DNA of 64,000 nucleotides from Gari tellinella (GCA_922989275.2 OV277866.1:32319246-32383245), one strand, 5' to 3'; numbered from the stretch's first letter, positions 1 through 10,740 are shown. Numbers and translations are program-made. The notes: generated by a model from the sequence alone, not told the origin.

Positions 1-126
1 TGTTTGCCACCAAGATAAACAAGAATTATCAGAATTGTCCCAAAGTTGTTCTTTTCTACGTTTTAGTGCTTTGCGTTTGCGTACGTTTGCGTTTAAACGG
101 GAAAGAATAACAGATTCTCCACTGTA
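1..126 (+). mobile_element. Family A palindromic MITE, right half (cut by window edge)
   Basis: The segment matches the right half of the full A copies at 50022 and 58000: the CCACCAAGATAAAC arm, the GCGTTTGCGTACGTTTGCG block, then GGGAAAGAATAACAGATTC and the terminal CCACTGTA. The left half lies outside the window. Confidence 0.8.
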
Positions 127-507
127 TCATAAGTATTGAAAGCAAGACATTCTAGCTTTCTTTGTAAACGCTGTAAAACTGGAGTTATAGGTTAAAAGTT
201 TTAACTCAATCGGTAAATCGCCAGCCTATGAAGCGAGTTAGAACCTTGGTTTGGTCTGAATAAAAAGTAATCGCACCTAATGCTCCTTCGCTTGGCTTCT
301 TTATCGATGCTTTATGCAGGGCCCGTAAACTGGTCAAACTGCTTTAAGCCATTTTTTGAAATAACAGTTTAGGCGTCTGGGTTTTTTTTTGTAAAGCAGA
401 CGAAAATTGTATAGGAGGTGTAAAGTTTGAAGTCTATACATATCAACCCGAGCCTCGTTAACTCTTTACCAATGGCTTGTTTCTAATATTGAAGATAAGT
501 GACCACG

Positions 508-580
508 TAAAGAAGGTCGAAAGTAAAGCAGAATGCGCTTTCAGGCGCATTCTGCTTTCATTTCAGCCTGCGATCAGCTA
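508..580. repeat. Core-2 hairpin (family C), slightly degenerate
   Basis: Inverted arms AAAGTAAAGCAGAATGCGC and GCGCATTCTGCTTTC flank a short loop. The right arm is decayed relative to other C copies. Confidence 0.6.
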
Positions 581-690
581 CAATATGCTAAAATATAGAA
601 AATATTTCTTATGGTATACATATTCAATACTATAAACAGCGAAATTGCTTTCTACAGCGGAGGAGTGAATTAAACGCGTACAAATGCGTA

Positions 691-1061
691 TACAGTGAAA
701 CCCCTCTAAACCGGACATGTGTGGGGACAACAAAAATGTCCGGTTTAAAGGGGTTTCCGGTTTAGAGGGGTTTTAACTTGTTTCTAGTATGGAAGATAGC
801 TGAACACTTAAAGCAGGTTGAAAGTAAAACAGAATGCGCCTTAAGGCGCATTCTGCTTTACTTTCAACCTGCTTTAAGCTATCATTTGCTAGAATGTACA
901 AACTATTTTCTTCAGTGTAAGAAAAAACCAAAGACGTAATAAGGCGTGTTGATGGTGTAATTGGTAAAAATAAAAAGGATTGGAAACGGGACCAAAGCTT
1001 TTGTCCGGTTTAGAGAGGATTCCGGTATTTAGAGGTTCCGGTTTAGAGGGGTTTCACTGTA
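691..1061. mobile_element. Family L TIR element, interrupted by a family C element
   Basis: Terminal inverted repeats begin TACAGTGAAACCCCTCTAAA and end GGTTTAGAGGGGTTTCACTG(TA). The internal CCGGTTTAGAGGGG motif recurs. The TACAGT..ACTGTA ends are typical of pogo/Tigger-like DNA transposons. A core-2 element sits inside it from the TTAA at 773. Confidence 0.75.
773..975. mobile_element. Family C TTAA-type palindromic element nested in family L
   Basis: Begins with TTAA at 773. It contains a near-perfect core-2 hairpin at 808-878, with arms meeting at the self-complementary GCGCCTTAAGGCGC. The right boundary is eroded. Confidence 0.65.
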
Positions 1062-1390
1062 TATGGAGTAAAGGGTTATACATATTTGGTGTCATCAAAA
1101 GTTGTTTTGTCTTTAAATGTTACCGGTAACAAGTGATACGATGAGGAAATCGTTATTCTTTATATCAATAAACGCATTTGACTTAAAACAATCACTTGCA
1201 TGGCAAACAGTTTTTGATGCAAGGTCTGCCTGATCAATCTCCAAACTGTTTCCTATTCTGATTAAAATAAGTCGTCATTTTCAGTTTCTACATTTTATTG
1301 CAGTTTTTTGTTTCTTTCTTCTGTAAAATTCGTAGACCGTAAACTTTTACTAAACCTAAACGTTCACCATCTTTGTTCCGATGAGATGAT

Positions 1391-1463
1391 ATGCGTTTAT
1401 TTGCTTCCATTCTGATTTCAATTACCTGTGTGGTCTCCATATCAAGCAACATACGGATTACGG
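1391..1463 (+). CDS. Possible signal-peptide exon
   Basis: An ATG opens a 24-codon segment that reads as a typical secretory signal: MRLFAS, then a hydrophobic ILISITCVVSI stretch. It is followed by a GT donor (GTAACT) at 1464 in phase 1. No downstream exon was recognised on this strand, so this may be a chance ORF. A secreted protein whose remaining exons lie in intervening repeat-rich DNA is possible. Confidence 0.15.
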
Positions 1464-1772
1464 GTAACTTAGCAACAAGCTTTGTAGGAACATCCGGCGG
1501 AAATCACGCGAGTCGCGAGACTTTGTGGCAGATATTGCTTTGTGTATTTTATAATCAGAGACGCTGTCATTGAAAGCAAACTAAATAAACTCCATCCGTC
1601 ATTTGTTTGTATAGTAATGAAAAGGAAAATCGGCTCTTCTGTTTTCAATGACAGCTCACGGAATTACTCATTGATTTTTGCACGTTGCTCTTATCCTTTT
1701 TACCGTCGATCGCGAGAATGGAAATAAAATATGTTTAAACTAAATCGTCGATCGCGATTTAGCCGGTAATAA

Positions 1773-1836
1773 CAAACTGTTTTGATCCAAATCAGACGCC
1801 GAATAATTCGGCGTCTGATCTGGATCAAAACATTTT
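1773..1836. repeat. Core-1 hairpin
   Basis: Arms AAACTGTTTTGATCCAAATC and GATCTGGATCAAAACA surround the inner GACGCCGAATAATTCGGCGTC palindrome. Confidence 0.7.
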
Positions 1837-1884
1837 TAAACTCACCTTTAGGTTTTACCATTTTGAAAATGCATAGCTACTGGA

Positions 1885-2433
1885 TTTAAAGGGACTCGCA
1901 ACCGGATGGTGTACTTGTCAAAATAAAATAAAATACTCAAATAAAAGCAAATTTGTGGCATTATTTGGCTTCTGACATTAAAAAAATATGATCAGTCCAA
2001 AAAAAGTCTCAAGAATCGTCACCGAATCTTAGATTTTTAGATATTTTCCATCGTTTTTCTATACCGACTAGTAGACGGTATAGTTGTTGTTGTTGCTTCT
2101 CTACACGGGCTTAGACATAAACACGAGCCGAATTACGAAGTTGTATGCACTTTCGATAGCTACACATTGAAATACGTTAAATCGATCCGAGATAAACGGA
2201 TAGTTCCGTGGTCCATTGGTCTAAGCGGTTTCCCCTATTTTGCCTTCTGTCCGCCAATGCCGGGGCCCCGGGTTCGAATCCCACCAGAGACCAATATTTT
2301 TTTTTATTGAAATACATTTTTTTAAACAGAATTTCTTATCCTAAACTAATTCTTTACCATTTATATAAGCATTTGACACATATTTACAAATTACTATTTT
2401 TAATGCACCATCTGGTTGCGAGTCGCTTTAAAA
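1885..2433 (+). mobile_element. Family H element: TIRs enclosing a tRNA-like unit (copy 1)
   Basis: The element is about 549 bp. It starts TTTAAAGGGACTCGCAACC and ends with the reverse complement (GGTTGCGAGTCGCTTTAAA), a TIR of roughly 24 bp. Inside are a GTTGTTGTTGTTGC run, a conserved ACACGGGCTTAGACATAAAC block, and a tRNA-like sequence with a perfect B box. Copies 2 and 3 are in the opposite orientation at 8362 and 18188. A SINE-derived origin is suggested by the Pol III-type promoter, but the TIRs are not a SINE trait. Confidence 0.75.
2202..2292 (+). repeat. tRNA-like (type II, Leu/Ser-like) unit inside family H
   Basis: A-box-like GTGGTCCATTGGTCTAAGCG is followed about 50 nt later by a canonical B box, GGGTTCGAATCCC. 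The length of about 90 nt suggests a long variable arm. The acceptor stem is partly decayed and the anticodon cannot be assigned. I call it a tRNA-derived pseudogene, not a functional tRNA. Confidence 0.65.
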
Positions 2434-2671
2434 GAAAAATGCAGACGAAAATTTCAAAACAGAGTGAGACGATATTACTGCAAGAGGGGTTTATCCTTTA
2501 GAAATTGTTAGGTCTGCAAGGATTGTCATTTGCAGCAAGTTTCGCAGTTAAACTTTTTATGCCCAGTGGATTATTCCATGTTTATGTATTGGATTAGTCC
2601 ATTTTTTATCAAAGGGATGCCTTGTCAAAATTTTCATTTTCTTTTAGTTTTATATTGAAATTCCTATCAGC

Positions 2672-2739
2672 AAACAGTGTAGACTCTGGTAAGACGCCGC
2701 ATTATGCGGCGTCTAATCAGAGTCTATGCTGTTTGCCTT
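2672..2739. repeat. Core-1/4 chimeric hairpin (family G)
   Basis: Arms CAAACAGTGTAGACTCTGGT and the matching AGAGTCTATGCTGTTTG enclose GACGCCGCATTATGCGGCGTC. The outer arms resemble core 4 and the inner arms resemble core 1. The enclosing G element is interrupted at 2752 by another TIR element. Confidence 0.65.
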
Positions 2740-2751
2740 TGTCCCATACAG

Positions 2752-3043
2752 TGGTAAATACGCTATTCCTACCCATTTACGCGTTAATATATGCGTAAGA
2801 AACGCATAGTGAACGGTTAACGAACGGTTAACGCCTAACGATTTTAACGCGTTTAAACGCGTTAATAAACGATGATACCAGAGATGTTGCGATTGGTGCG
2901 TCACTTTTCCGTTTCACGCCGAGATTTCGGTTCTTAATGATGATTGCCGTTAAACGCGTAAAGAAACGGCTAGGAAACGCGTTTAACGAAACGGATAAAC
3001 GCCCAAGAAACGAGTAAAGTGGGTAGGAGTAGCGTATTTACCA
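2752..3043. mobile_element. TIR element inserted in family G
   Basis: TIRs of about 24 bp, TGGTAAATACGCTATTCCTA at the left and the reverse complement TAGGAGTAGCGTATTTACCA at the right, enclose 290 bp rich in AACGCGTTTAA and GGTTAACG motifs. The G-type sequence resumes after it and runs to a TTAA at about 3060. Confidence 0.75.
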
Positions 3044-3207
3044 CCGTGGGCACAAATGGGTTAATATCCCATTCACTGCTTATCGTTTGCTTTAACCCCT
3101 TCGCTGTCATGACGTCATCAATTTGAAACAATTGTCGTCTGCTTTTTTCTCAAATTTACAGTTTAGGTATTTTTACTTAAGATATGTAAAAATGAGTTTC
3201 AAAACTT

Positions 3208-3272
3208 TGGGATCCTGATCAAACACTACGTTACGCAGCTTCTGATTAGGATCCAAACTGTTTGGAAATAAT
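3208..3272. repeat. Degenerate core-1 hairpin
   Basis: GGGATCCTGATCAAACACTA and the matching TTCTGATTAGGATCCAAACT flank a CGTTACG centre. The outer arm is partly decayed. Confidence 0.55.
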
Positions 3273-4193
3273 GTTTGTCATCGAATTAAGACAATAAGTG
3301 AGTTAATATTCTGGTTGCAATGTTGTTTCAATGTCTGATTTGAGGATGTATCGTTGCATAAAATGCGGATACGAGTATCAAACAGGCATCTGACCTCGAT
3401 TGTTTTTGCAAAACAGCAGTGAATTTCACAGCAAACGTTCATCTGAGAGTCAAAAGGATCCAGATGAAATGTCGAGTTGTTCCAACTTATTCGGCGTCTA
3501 ATTTGGCTCTAAGCTGTTTGCAACAGGCACGGCAGATGTGGACTGCTACTGTAGAATCTAAAAAGCGTGTCAATATTTATCATGTTTTATGTCTCCACTG
3601 TATCAAATAGCCATATTGCTTATATATTATCAATATTCTCATTTTTGAGTGAATCATGACTCAATCCTGATAAAGAAATATATCGATTAGCATACTTATG
3701 GCTAAATGTTGTATACATGTACACAGCAAATACATTGGCGTTTCATCTTGATCCAAACAATTTATAAAGCCGAATTTTTGTGTGAACAAATAAGGTACAT
3801 AAACTAACTGCAAGCATTAGCTGCAGACAAAATAAATTGAAGGCGAAAATAGGTTTGCGTGTTAAAGCTTAACTTAATTCGAAATTTGGTAATTTGGTTT
3901 CAAAACTCATTTCAAATTCCATTATACATTAGCACGCAATGCAGTTTTCGTCTGCATCATTTGTCGTATGTACATGTAACAAGGTTCAGTGGCGAATCCT
4001 CTGCACATCCTTTAACCCTACCATGTTGAATTGTCGTCTGCTTCAAATATGTCGTCTTGCGTATATACTGTATATTTGTTAATTACTAGCTGATGTATCA
4101 GGATCCAAACTGTTTGCAAATGTTAGCCAGGGCATGCTTATATTAGCATGATTAGGTTTATGAAAAATTATTAAGTTTTTTTTAAAGTTTGCA
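3273..4193. other. No gene seen; decayed core-1 remnants
   Basis: AT-rich DNA with isolated core-1 fragments (about 3480-3520 and 4090-4120) and no ORF with coding character or plausible exon structure. Confidence 0.5.
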
Positions 4194-4446
4194 TTAATCA
4201 TTATCCCCTGAAACTTCCAATGGACAAATACAGTTTACAATAAAGACTGGTCCATTTTAGACAATTTAGGATTGGGGTTTTTTATAATATATTGCAAAAC
4301 GACAGACAGTGAAGACCCTGATCTGAGGGCTCCTGTGGGAGCCCTCAGATCAGGGACTTCACTGTGTGCAACAGACAAGTGTACTCTTCACAGGTGAACT
4401 TTTGGTCAAGGACGAATATATGCGTCACTAGGGCTCAATGCTTTAA
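4194..4446 (+). mobile_element. Family F TTAA-type palindromic element
   Basis: TTAA at both ends. The centre is an almost perfect core-4 hairpin (GACAGTGAAGACCCTGATCT through the GGGCTCCTGTGGGAGCCC turn) at about 4301-4369. Flanks include the family-typical TGGACAAATACAG and ATATATGCGTCACTAGGG blocks. Confidence 0.75.
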
Positions 4447-4568
4447 GGAGAGACGTCGATGGTTCATCTGAATCTGAACTGTTAATACATTTGTCTACAG
4501 TGGTGAAAGTGTTATTATTTCCGGTTTAACTTAAGCAGTGTCAATAACTCTTTCGTTGCCAATTTATT

Positions 4569-4790
4569 CGTGAGGTATTTACCCCTTCACCGTTACTTTG
4601 TCGTCTGGTTCAATAGTGTTGCCTGCAATATCGTTTCAATGTTATATTAAAGGAAGTAAGCCTTAAGAAATATCGAAACGACCGTCAAACAGTATGGATC
4701 CTGATCAGACGCCGCGTTACGCGGCGTCTGATCAGGATCCATACTGTTTGCAAAGTCGCCTTTTGGCGCCATTGGCAGTTAAAGAGTTTA
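4569..4790 (+). mobile_element. Family B element with a perfect 65-bp hairpin
   Basis: The core-1 hairpin at 4686-4750 is a perfect 65-bp palindrome about a central T (CGCGT-T-ACGCG). Flanking CCTTCACCGTTACTTTGTCG and TTGGCGCCATTGGCAGTTAA are the usual B arms. Confidence 0.75.
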
Positions 4791-5139
4791 TTGGAGACAA
4801 TTATATTGATTTAAAAGCAAAAAATATATTGTATGCAGTTTTGCACAAAAACATTCATATGATTGCACTACACTTTGGATGCCGATCAGTGGTCAGACGC
4901 TGAATAACTCGGCGTCGGATATATATGCCTGCATGCATGTTCTCGGTTGACTAAGCGGTGAAAGTGGTTAATTGAACTATAGGGACATGTATATTAATTA
5001 TTAAAGCTGTCGTGACTGCATGCTGTTTAATTACTCAGCGTGCGGAATCAGTGGCTATTATATTTTACAGCTGTTCGCGACCTGACTTAGACGACAAACT
5101 AACCTAGAATGACTGCTCACACGTACAAACATTTTTTTC

Positions 5140-5322
5140 CCGTTTCAATGCAACCGAAACGCAAAGGCAATGCATTTTGATGTAGAGAAGGGCAGTTTTG
5201 TTTTTAAATAATAGTTTGGAGCCTGGTTACCCGGCGTATGATCTTGCTCCAAACTGTTTGCAATTGAAATAATAGTTTTAGTGTAAACGCGTTTTTGGGA
5301 AAGAATAACGTTTCCCCACTGT
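5140..5322. mobile_element. Family A MITE, left end eroded
   Basis: Contains the CGTTTCAATGCAACCGAAACG arm remnant, a GGAGCC-type core 1 around 5216-5262, the GTAAACGCGTTTTTGGGAAA block and the terminal CCCCACTGT. The left TIR is not recognisable. Confidence 0.6.
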
Positions 5323-5367
5323 GATAGTAAGCTCATGATTCATACTCAGGGGCGGCTCTTTACATTG

Positions 5368-5382
5368 AGGGGGGGGGGGGGC
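5368..5382. repeat. Poly-G tract
   Basis: A homopolymeric run of about 13 G following TTGAG. No other structure is seen around it. Confidence 0.8.
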
Positions 5383-5643
5383 GTTACCAAGGAAAGTATT
5401 CGGGAACTTATATAAATAACTCTAAACATGCCTTCACTGATAACCTTTACAAACAGTTTAGATGCTAATGAGACACTGTATAACACTGCTTCTCATGCAG
5501 AGGTACTCGTCGCATTCCATGTCTTTCTCCTTTAGGAGCATCCTACTTTGCTTTCAATTTCCTTTAATCTTGTTATATACTGCAAATGCCCTTTATATTT
5601 CATATTCAGAACGTCTTAGCAAGTGGTCTCTTTTCTAAGTTTT

Positions 5644-5852
5644 CAGGGATGCAATGAGTTGGTCGTAAATTTTTTTAAAAAAATCCATTTTTTTCTATTT
5701 TTCAAGCGTGATTACTGAAAGCAGATTGAAAGTAAAGCAGAATGCGCCTTAATGCCCATTCTGCTTTACTTTAAGCCTGCTTTTAACTACCATCTGCTAG
5801 GATAAAAATCCGAATATTTCGGAAAACTCTGGAGCATGAAATGGCAGCCCAG
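5644..5852. mobile_element. Family S element carrying core 2
   Basis: Left end CAGGGATGCAATGAGTTGG and right end AAATGGCAGCCC correspond to the CAGGGCTGCC termini of the copies at 13780 and 50485. A core-2 hairpin (GAAAGTAAAGCAGAATGCGCC) occupies 5717-5788. Confidence 0.6.
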
Positions 5853-6263
5853 AGTTTATGAATACATGTACATGTAATTACAAGGCGTATTTACATTTTG
5901 GATTAGGTACAGGGTTAAAAAGGAAGGACCATAGTCTTATTCACTGTATACCTCCGTTACTAAAACTCTCAATATCTCGTCTGTTGGAGTTGGTGCATTC
6001 TGTACATGTATATACGTGTAAGTCATTTTGAAGATCTGAAGGTCTATTCTCGTCCTACTAACTATACATCATATTGTCATCTATATTTCAGACCCAGGTT
6101 ACACGTCATTTGCCTTGTGTCAATCAATAATTTCTAATTCATTATTGCCCTCAGTAATCGCTAGTCTTCAATGATCACGTGTGACAGGAAAATTTATTCC
6201 CTACAAATGAGGTTTATACTCAAAGAATGTCTACGTCCACTGTTAACAGTTTGGAGCGAAACA
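5853..6263. other. No gene seen
   Basis: About 400 bp of AT-rich DNA with no recognisable exon or repeat boundary. Confidence 0.45.
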
Positions 6264-6507
6264 TACAATGGAGAAGACGTCATTCACTACCAAAAAAACC
6301 GCGTTTACGCTAAAACTATCATTTCCATTGCAAATAGTTAGGAGGTAGACCAGACGCCATATAACCATGCGTCTGATTAAACTCCATACTGTTTGCTACT
6401 CAGTTCAGAATGAGTCGTCAAAATTGTCAAAATGTTGCCATTTTACCCATTTTAATGCGTTTCGTTTGCGTTTAAAACGGGAAAAATAATAACGTATTCT
6501 CCACTGT
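6264..6507. mobile_element. Family A MITE
   Basis: Runs from TACAATGGAGAAGACG to CTCCACTGT. A GGAGGTAGACCAGACGCC-type core 1 lies in the middle and GCGTTTCGTTTGCGTTTAAA in the right half. Confidence 0.7.
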
Positions 6508-6923
6508 TCTACAAACAACACTGAAATGTAACATAAAAAGACAAGATAAAGAATAGGATGTTTTTTTCTTATTTTTATATAAAAAAGCAAAAATAATAAA
6601 TGGGAAACAGTTTGGGGCCACCATACGCCAAATTTCTCTAAAATTTAATTTGTGCACGGTCTACAAGTTTTCTTTACTGTTTTACCCTCCATGGTCAAGC
6701 TTAAGATTGTCGCCTGTCGTCCTTTACATTATAGATTTTCTGCAATTGGACTAAAGAATTATTGGCATTCCTTTTCAAAAGATCTGATCTTTCTGGCGCC
6801 TAATCCAAAATGTTTGAAACCAATAAGTCATCAGTGAACATGTTTAACCGGACGTTAAAGAAAAAAGGACCCAAATAGTTTGCGGAGTTTCGTTCCAGTT
6901 TACAGATGTCATATCTAGCAGGG

Positions 6924-7112
6924 TTAACCCTTTCAGCCCCTTAGTCGACGAACAATTTTGATCTTGATCAGACGCCGCGTCATGCGGCTTACGCCACACT
7001 ACCTTAAATTTACCTCTGAAACGTTCTTGTAAACAACAATATTGAAGCAGACGACTATATAGTAGTAAAAGCGTAAAAAACTTCACGATTTATTTGGCGC
7101 CGAAAGGGTTAA
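6924..7112 (+). mobile_element. Family B element bounded by TTAA, hairpin half-deleted
   Basis: Starts GGTTAACCCTTTCAGCCCC and ends GGCGCCGAAAGGGTTAACC. Only the left hairpin arm (TTTTGATCTTGATCAGACGC) is intact, and the right arm is missing after CATGCGG. Confidence 0.7.
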
Positions 7113-7259
7113 CCAATAATTTATATTTCATTAGTGTATAGCAAAAATGCTGGTCTTTCTGGCGCCAACTGTCTCGCATCGTCTGCTGTTTCTTTATCCC
7201 TCAAATGCTATCTGCCAGTCTTCTTTCTGTTTAACTAACCAAGAGGTGTCTAGCATCTG

Positions 7260-7323
7260 CAAACAGTTTGGATCCTGATCGGACGCCGATTTACCCGGCG
7301 TCTGATTAGGCTCCAGATTGTTT
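7260..7323. repeat. Core-1 hairpin
   Basis: CAAACAGTTTGGATCCTGAT on the left and GATTAGGCTCCAGATTGTTTG on the right. The arms carry different outer stem variants (GGATCC against GGCTCC). Confidence 0.7.
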
Positions 7324-7411
7324 GACTGTGATATTGTTTTATTTAAAATCGATAAAACTGAGAATTGTGCATTTCGTGCACTCTTATCAGACGACTTATT
7401 TGAGGCAGACG

Positions 7412-7662
7412 TTAACTCTTTGAACCCTAGTCCCGCATATAGGCGTCCTTTTCAAACAGTGTAGATGTGAATAATACACTAATCCTATGCAAACAGTGAA
7501 GACCCAGATCAGAGGGCTCCGAAAGGAGCCCTCTGATCAGGGTCTTCACTGTTTGTCATAATGCCAAACATTGACAAAAACAACCCTAAACAGTCAGAAA
7601 TGGACTGTACCAAAATGGAAACTGGAATTGTCCATTTAAAGTTTTAGGGAGGAAAGAGTTAA
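7412..7662 (-). mobile_element. Complete family F TTAA element
   Basis: TTAA at both ends (TTAACTCTTTGAACCC on the left, GGGAGGAAAGAGTTAA on the right). A near-perfect core-4 hairpin at about 7489-7556 has GGGCTCCGAAAGGAGCCC at its turn. It abuts the D element that starts at 7669. Confidence 0.8.
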
Positions 7663-7668
7663 TACATG

Positions 7669-7865
7669 TACAGTAAAACCTCTCCATTACGACCACTAAT
7701 TTTGTTAATCATTTGGCTTTTGCAACAGGTGACTGCTTAAAGAAGGTGACAGTTGAACAGAAAGCTCCTTCTGTTTTACTGTCACCTTCCTTTAAGCTGT
7801 CACCTGTCCTTGATACAATCAATTAGCATACATTTCAGTGTCCGTAATAGAGAGGTTTTACTGTA
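7669..7865. mobile_element. Complete family D MITE
   Basis: TIRs TACAGTAAAACCTCTCCATT and AATAGAGAGGTTTTACTGTA, with TA at both ends. Core 3 (AAGGTGACAGTTGAACAGAA) is near the middle. The ends resemble pogo/Tigger-type MITEs. Confidence 0.8.
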
Positions 7866-7872
7866 TATACTA

Positions 7873-8127
7873 TACAGGGGAGAAGCCTTTATTCCTTCCC
7901 GTTTAAACACAAATGAAACGCAAACGCAGTGCAGTAAAATGTAGAAAATGATAACGTGTCGGCAATTTAAAGGACTCGCTTAAAGACAAATGGCAAACAG
8001 TTTAGAGTCTTATCGGATGTGCGGTTATCCGCTGTCTGATCAGGCTCCAAACTGTTTGCAATATAAATAAATATTTTAGCATAAATTCACGCGTTTATAG
8101 GGAAAGAATAGAGTGTTTTGCACTGTA
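7873..8127. mobile_element. Family A MITE
   Basis: TACAGGGGAGAAGCC to TTTTGCACTGTA, with the TTTAAACACAAATGAAACGC arm and a core-1 hairpin at about 7991-8060. Confidence 0.7.
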
Positions 8128-8361
8128 CATGTATAGCATGATGGCCGATAGCCTTGAAGCGCCCCAGAGAATTGGGAGACTGGGACGTATTAGTGCTAAA
8201 AGAATATATGACAATCTCGGTCAGATATTGTCTTGTGGTTAGTAAATGACGCCCGTCGACAGTGACAGCCACTGACTTATGTGTTCTGATTGGAGACTGC
8301 TGCAGTCTTTTTCTGTCGCATTGGTTTTTTTGCAAGGTAAAAAATAATGTCTTACCAATTG

Positions 8362-8894
8362 TTAAAGGGGCTCCCAACCGGATTTAGCATTAAAAATAGT
8401 AATTTGTAAATATATGTCAAATGCTTATATAAATGGGTAAGATTTAGTTTAGGATAATACATTCTGTTAAAAAATGCATTTCAAAAAAAAAGAAAAAAGA
8501 AGCTCTGGTGGGATTCGAACCCGTCACCCTCCATGCGGAGACAAACATGAAAAATGAAGAAACGCCTTTATCCCCTCGGCTACCAGCGCTCTCTCTATAT
8601 ATGGTAGCGAATTAACGTACTTCACTGGTAGCGGTTGATAGTACTTTATTCGGCTCGGGTTTATGTCTGAGCCCGTGTAGAGAAGCAACAACAACATCTA
8701 TACCGTTAGCTAACGCTATAGAAAAACGATGGAAAATATCTAAAAAAAACTAAGATTCGGTGACGATTCTTGAGACTTTATTTGGACTGATCATATTTTT
8801 TTAATGTAAGAAGCCAAATAATGCCACAAATTTGCTTTTATTTGAGTATTTTATTTTATTTTGACAAGTACACCATCCGGTTGCGAGTCCCTTA
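8362..8894 (-). mobile_element. Family H element (copy 2)
   Basis: TIR ends TTAAAGGGGCTCCCAACCGG and CCGGTTGCGAGTCCCTTA. The internal order is the reverse of the copy at 1885: tRNA-like unit, AAGCAACAACAACA run, then GACAAGTACACCATCCGG. Length is about 533 bp. Confidence 0.75.
8501..8590 (-). repeat. tRNA-like (type II) unit in family H copy 2
   Basis: On the minus strand the A box region reads TGGTAGCCGAGGGGATAAAG and the B box GGGTTCGAATCCC. The 5' AGCGCTGG and 3' CCAGAGCT pair with one mismatch, giving a credible acceptor stem. The GCCGAG..AAGGCG D-arm resembles Leu/Ser tRNAs. The anticodon arm is degenerate. Confidence 0.7.
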
Positions 8895-9157
8895 TAGAAA
8901 AGAAAATTCCAGTAATTATTTGCATCTATATTGAAGAATCTTTACAATCAATGACAAATGAGTCTCAAATGCCGTCTCACCAGACCATCCATACTTTCTA
9001 ACGACTCTAGCCAATAATATTGTTCACGTCGTTTGGTCTGAAAACGAAAGAAACTCTCTGTCAGTGATAACATGTAGATGAACACTTTCACATCAGTTTT
9101 TTATCGTCTGTTTTAAAGAATTAAAGTCTATAGAATGTCTTCTAAAGTGAATATAGA
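8895..9157. other. No gene seen
   Basis: Contains one exon-like window on the minus strand near 8976-9034 with acceptor TTTCTTTCGTTTTCAG, but no supporting neighbour. Confidence 0.4.
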
Positions 9158-9222
9158 CAAACATTGTAATCCCTGATGAGACGCCGCGTTACGCGGTGTC
9201 TCATCAGGGTATACACTGTTTG
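9158..9222. repeat. Core-1/4 chimeric hairpin (family G)
   Basis: CAAACATTGTAATCCCTGAT pairs with TCAGGGTATACACTGTTTG around GAGACGCCGCGTTACGCGGT. Confidence 0.7.
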
Positions 9223-9489
9223 CTGTGTCATATGAAATATTTGAGTGTATGGTAAATCACTGCAGTGTCTTTAAAGCACCATTGTAAGTCTAAAATGAAA
9301 TATTTCATGACGTTCATTTCAATATACAGGCATAAATGGGTAAAAGTAAGATTTAACCCTTTCCCTTAAAGAAGCGACTTTTAGCGCATTTATTCTATTC
9401 ACCCAACAAAGCAAATAGTTTCAATTGATACAGTCATGATAATACATGTACACCATAAGAAATAATTTCTATATCCTATCAAATGGTAG

Positions 9490-9561
9490 CTTAAAGCAGG
9501 CTGAAAGTAAAACAGAATGCGCCTTAATTCGCATTCTGCTTTACTTCCAACCTGCTTTAAG
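9490..9561. repeat. Core-2 hairpin (family C)
   Basis: TTAAAGCAGGCTGAAAGTAA and TTACTTCCAACCTGCTTTAA pair around AGAATGCGCCTTAATTCGCA. Confidence 0.75.
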
Positions 9562-9783
9562 TGGCCACATGTCTTCAAAACTAGAAACAGGCTATGGGGT
9601 TTTTAATGGGTTAAAGCAGTTTGACCCACATATTGATACAAGTTTCAAACTGCTTGGATCTTGAACAGACGCCACATAACGCAGCAAAGTCAATTTTAGT
9701 GGCATATTATGGGAGACAGGGTTAACCTTGCTGTATCAACTGAATGAAACACAACACAATAAGAACGGTGATCTAAAGATAAA

Positions 9784-10150
9784 ACAGCACTCCCTCTCTA
9801 CAACGACACCCAATGGGAGACAAACATTGAGTGCGTTGTTCGGAGGGAATCGTTAAAGGGAGGGAACTTGGCTTAAATTTGCCAAACAGCTTAAATCCAG
9901 ATCAGACACCGCGTGTACATGTAGCGGCGTCTTGTCTGGATTCAAGCTGTTTGGCACACGTCATTAAGCCTTTTCTGGCAAAATGTCCATTACGTAACTT
10001 TTAGAAAAACAACAGACGGCAATTTTAAGCAGAGGTTGCTGCAACAGTGAAATGATTAGAAATAAGTGTCTTGTTTGGGGACCAGCGACTATGGTCGTTT
10101 GAAGGAGGGAGTCGTTCTTTGGAGGGCCGTTGTAGAGAGGGAGCGCTGTA
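9784..10150. mobile_element. Family E MITE carrying core 1
   Basis: Ends ACAGCACTCCCTCTCTACAA and TTGTAGAGAGGGAGCGCTGT form the TIR. A GAATCC-type core 1 lies at about 9888-9953, with the CACCGCGTGTACATGTAGCGG turn carrying a small insertion. Right-half landmarks are AAAATGTCCATTACGTAAC and GGGAGTCGTTCTTTGGAGG. Confidence 0.8.
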
Positions 10151-10191
10151 ATTTAAGTCATAAATGTAACGGTAAACACCTCTAACAAGAA

Positions 10192-10435
10192 TACAGTAAA
10201 ATCTCTCGATTACGATCGTCTGTCTATTACGACCACCTGTCTATTACCATAACTAAATTGTTTTACAATTTTCGGCTTTTACAAAAATTGACTTCTCAAA
10301 GAAATGTGACAGTAAAACAGAAAGCTCCTTAAGGAGCTTTCTGTTTTACTGTCACCTTGCTCTAAGCTGTCACATGTCTTTGATACAATCAATTTGTCTG
10401 CGTTTTAGTGGTCATAAAATAATTGCTTTACTGTA
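10192..10435. mobile_element. Family D MITE
   Basis: TACAGTAAAATCTCTCGATT to TGCTTTACTGTA with an almost perfect core-3 hairpin (AGAAAGCTCCTTAAGGAGCT) near 10305-10365. Confidence 0.8.
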
Positions 10436-10449
10436 CATTGTACCACCAC

Positions 10450-10451
10450 AC

Positions 10452-10482
<31 letters not shown>

Positions 10483-10535
10483 TCCATCACAATCATCATC
10501 ACCATCATCACCATTATCACCATCGTCGTCGTCAT
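10450..10535. repeat. ATC/CAT microsatellite
   Basis: A run of CAT/ATC trinucleotides with interruptions (CACCATTATCACC, GTCGTCGTC). It reads as a poly-Asp ORF on the minus strand, which I treat as a by-product of the repeat. Confidence 0.85.
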
Positions 10536-10740
10536 CGCTGTGTTTGTTGTTGACACCATATTCTTTCTTCTTTATTGTTTTGATTAAGGCCAACACCATC
10601 ATCAAACTCCACAACCACAATCGGCAAATTTTTTTTTTAAATGAAAATCAAATTTATAAACTTTTTAAAATAATGAATGTCTAAAAACTAACCGTGACAA
10701 TCAGATTTTGTCCAGATCTGGGTGCAATATGTTATGTTTT

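Noticed and set aside
2202..2292. Functional tRNA gene
   Set aside because: The B box is perfect but the acceptor and anticodon stems are poor, and the unit recurs inside a transposon-like element.
8138..8242. Short plus-strand open frame starting MMADSLEAPQRIGRLGRI
   Set aside because: Coding-like by eye, but 34 codons with no splice partner and no recognised family.
8976..9034. Minus-strand exon-like segment (TKRREQYYWLESLESMDGL)
   Set aside because: Good acceptor and GTGAGA donor, but it does not extend the lectin domain (no WND or Cys pattern) and has no neighbours.
10405..10620. Asp-rich open frame on the minus strand
   Set aside because: It is the translation of the ATC/CAT microsatellite; no splice sites or conserved flanks.
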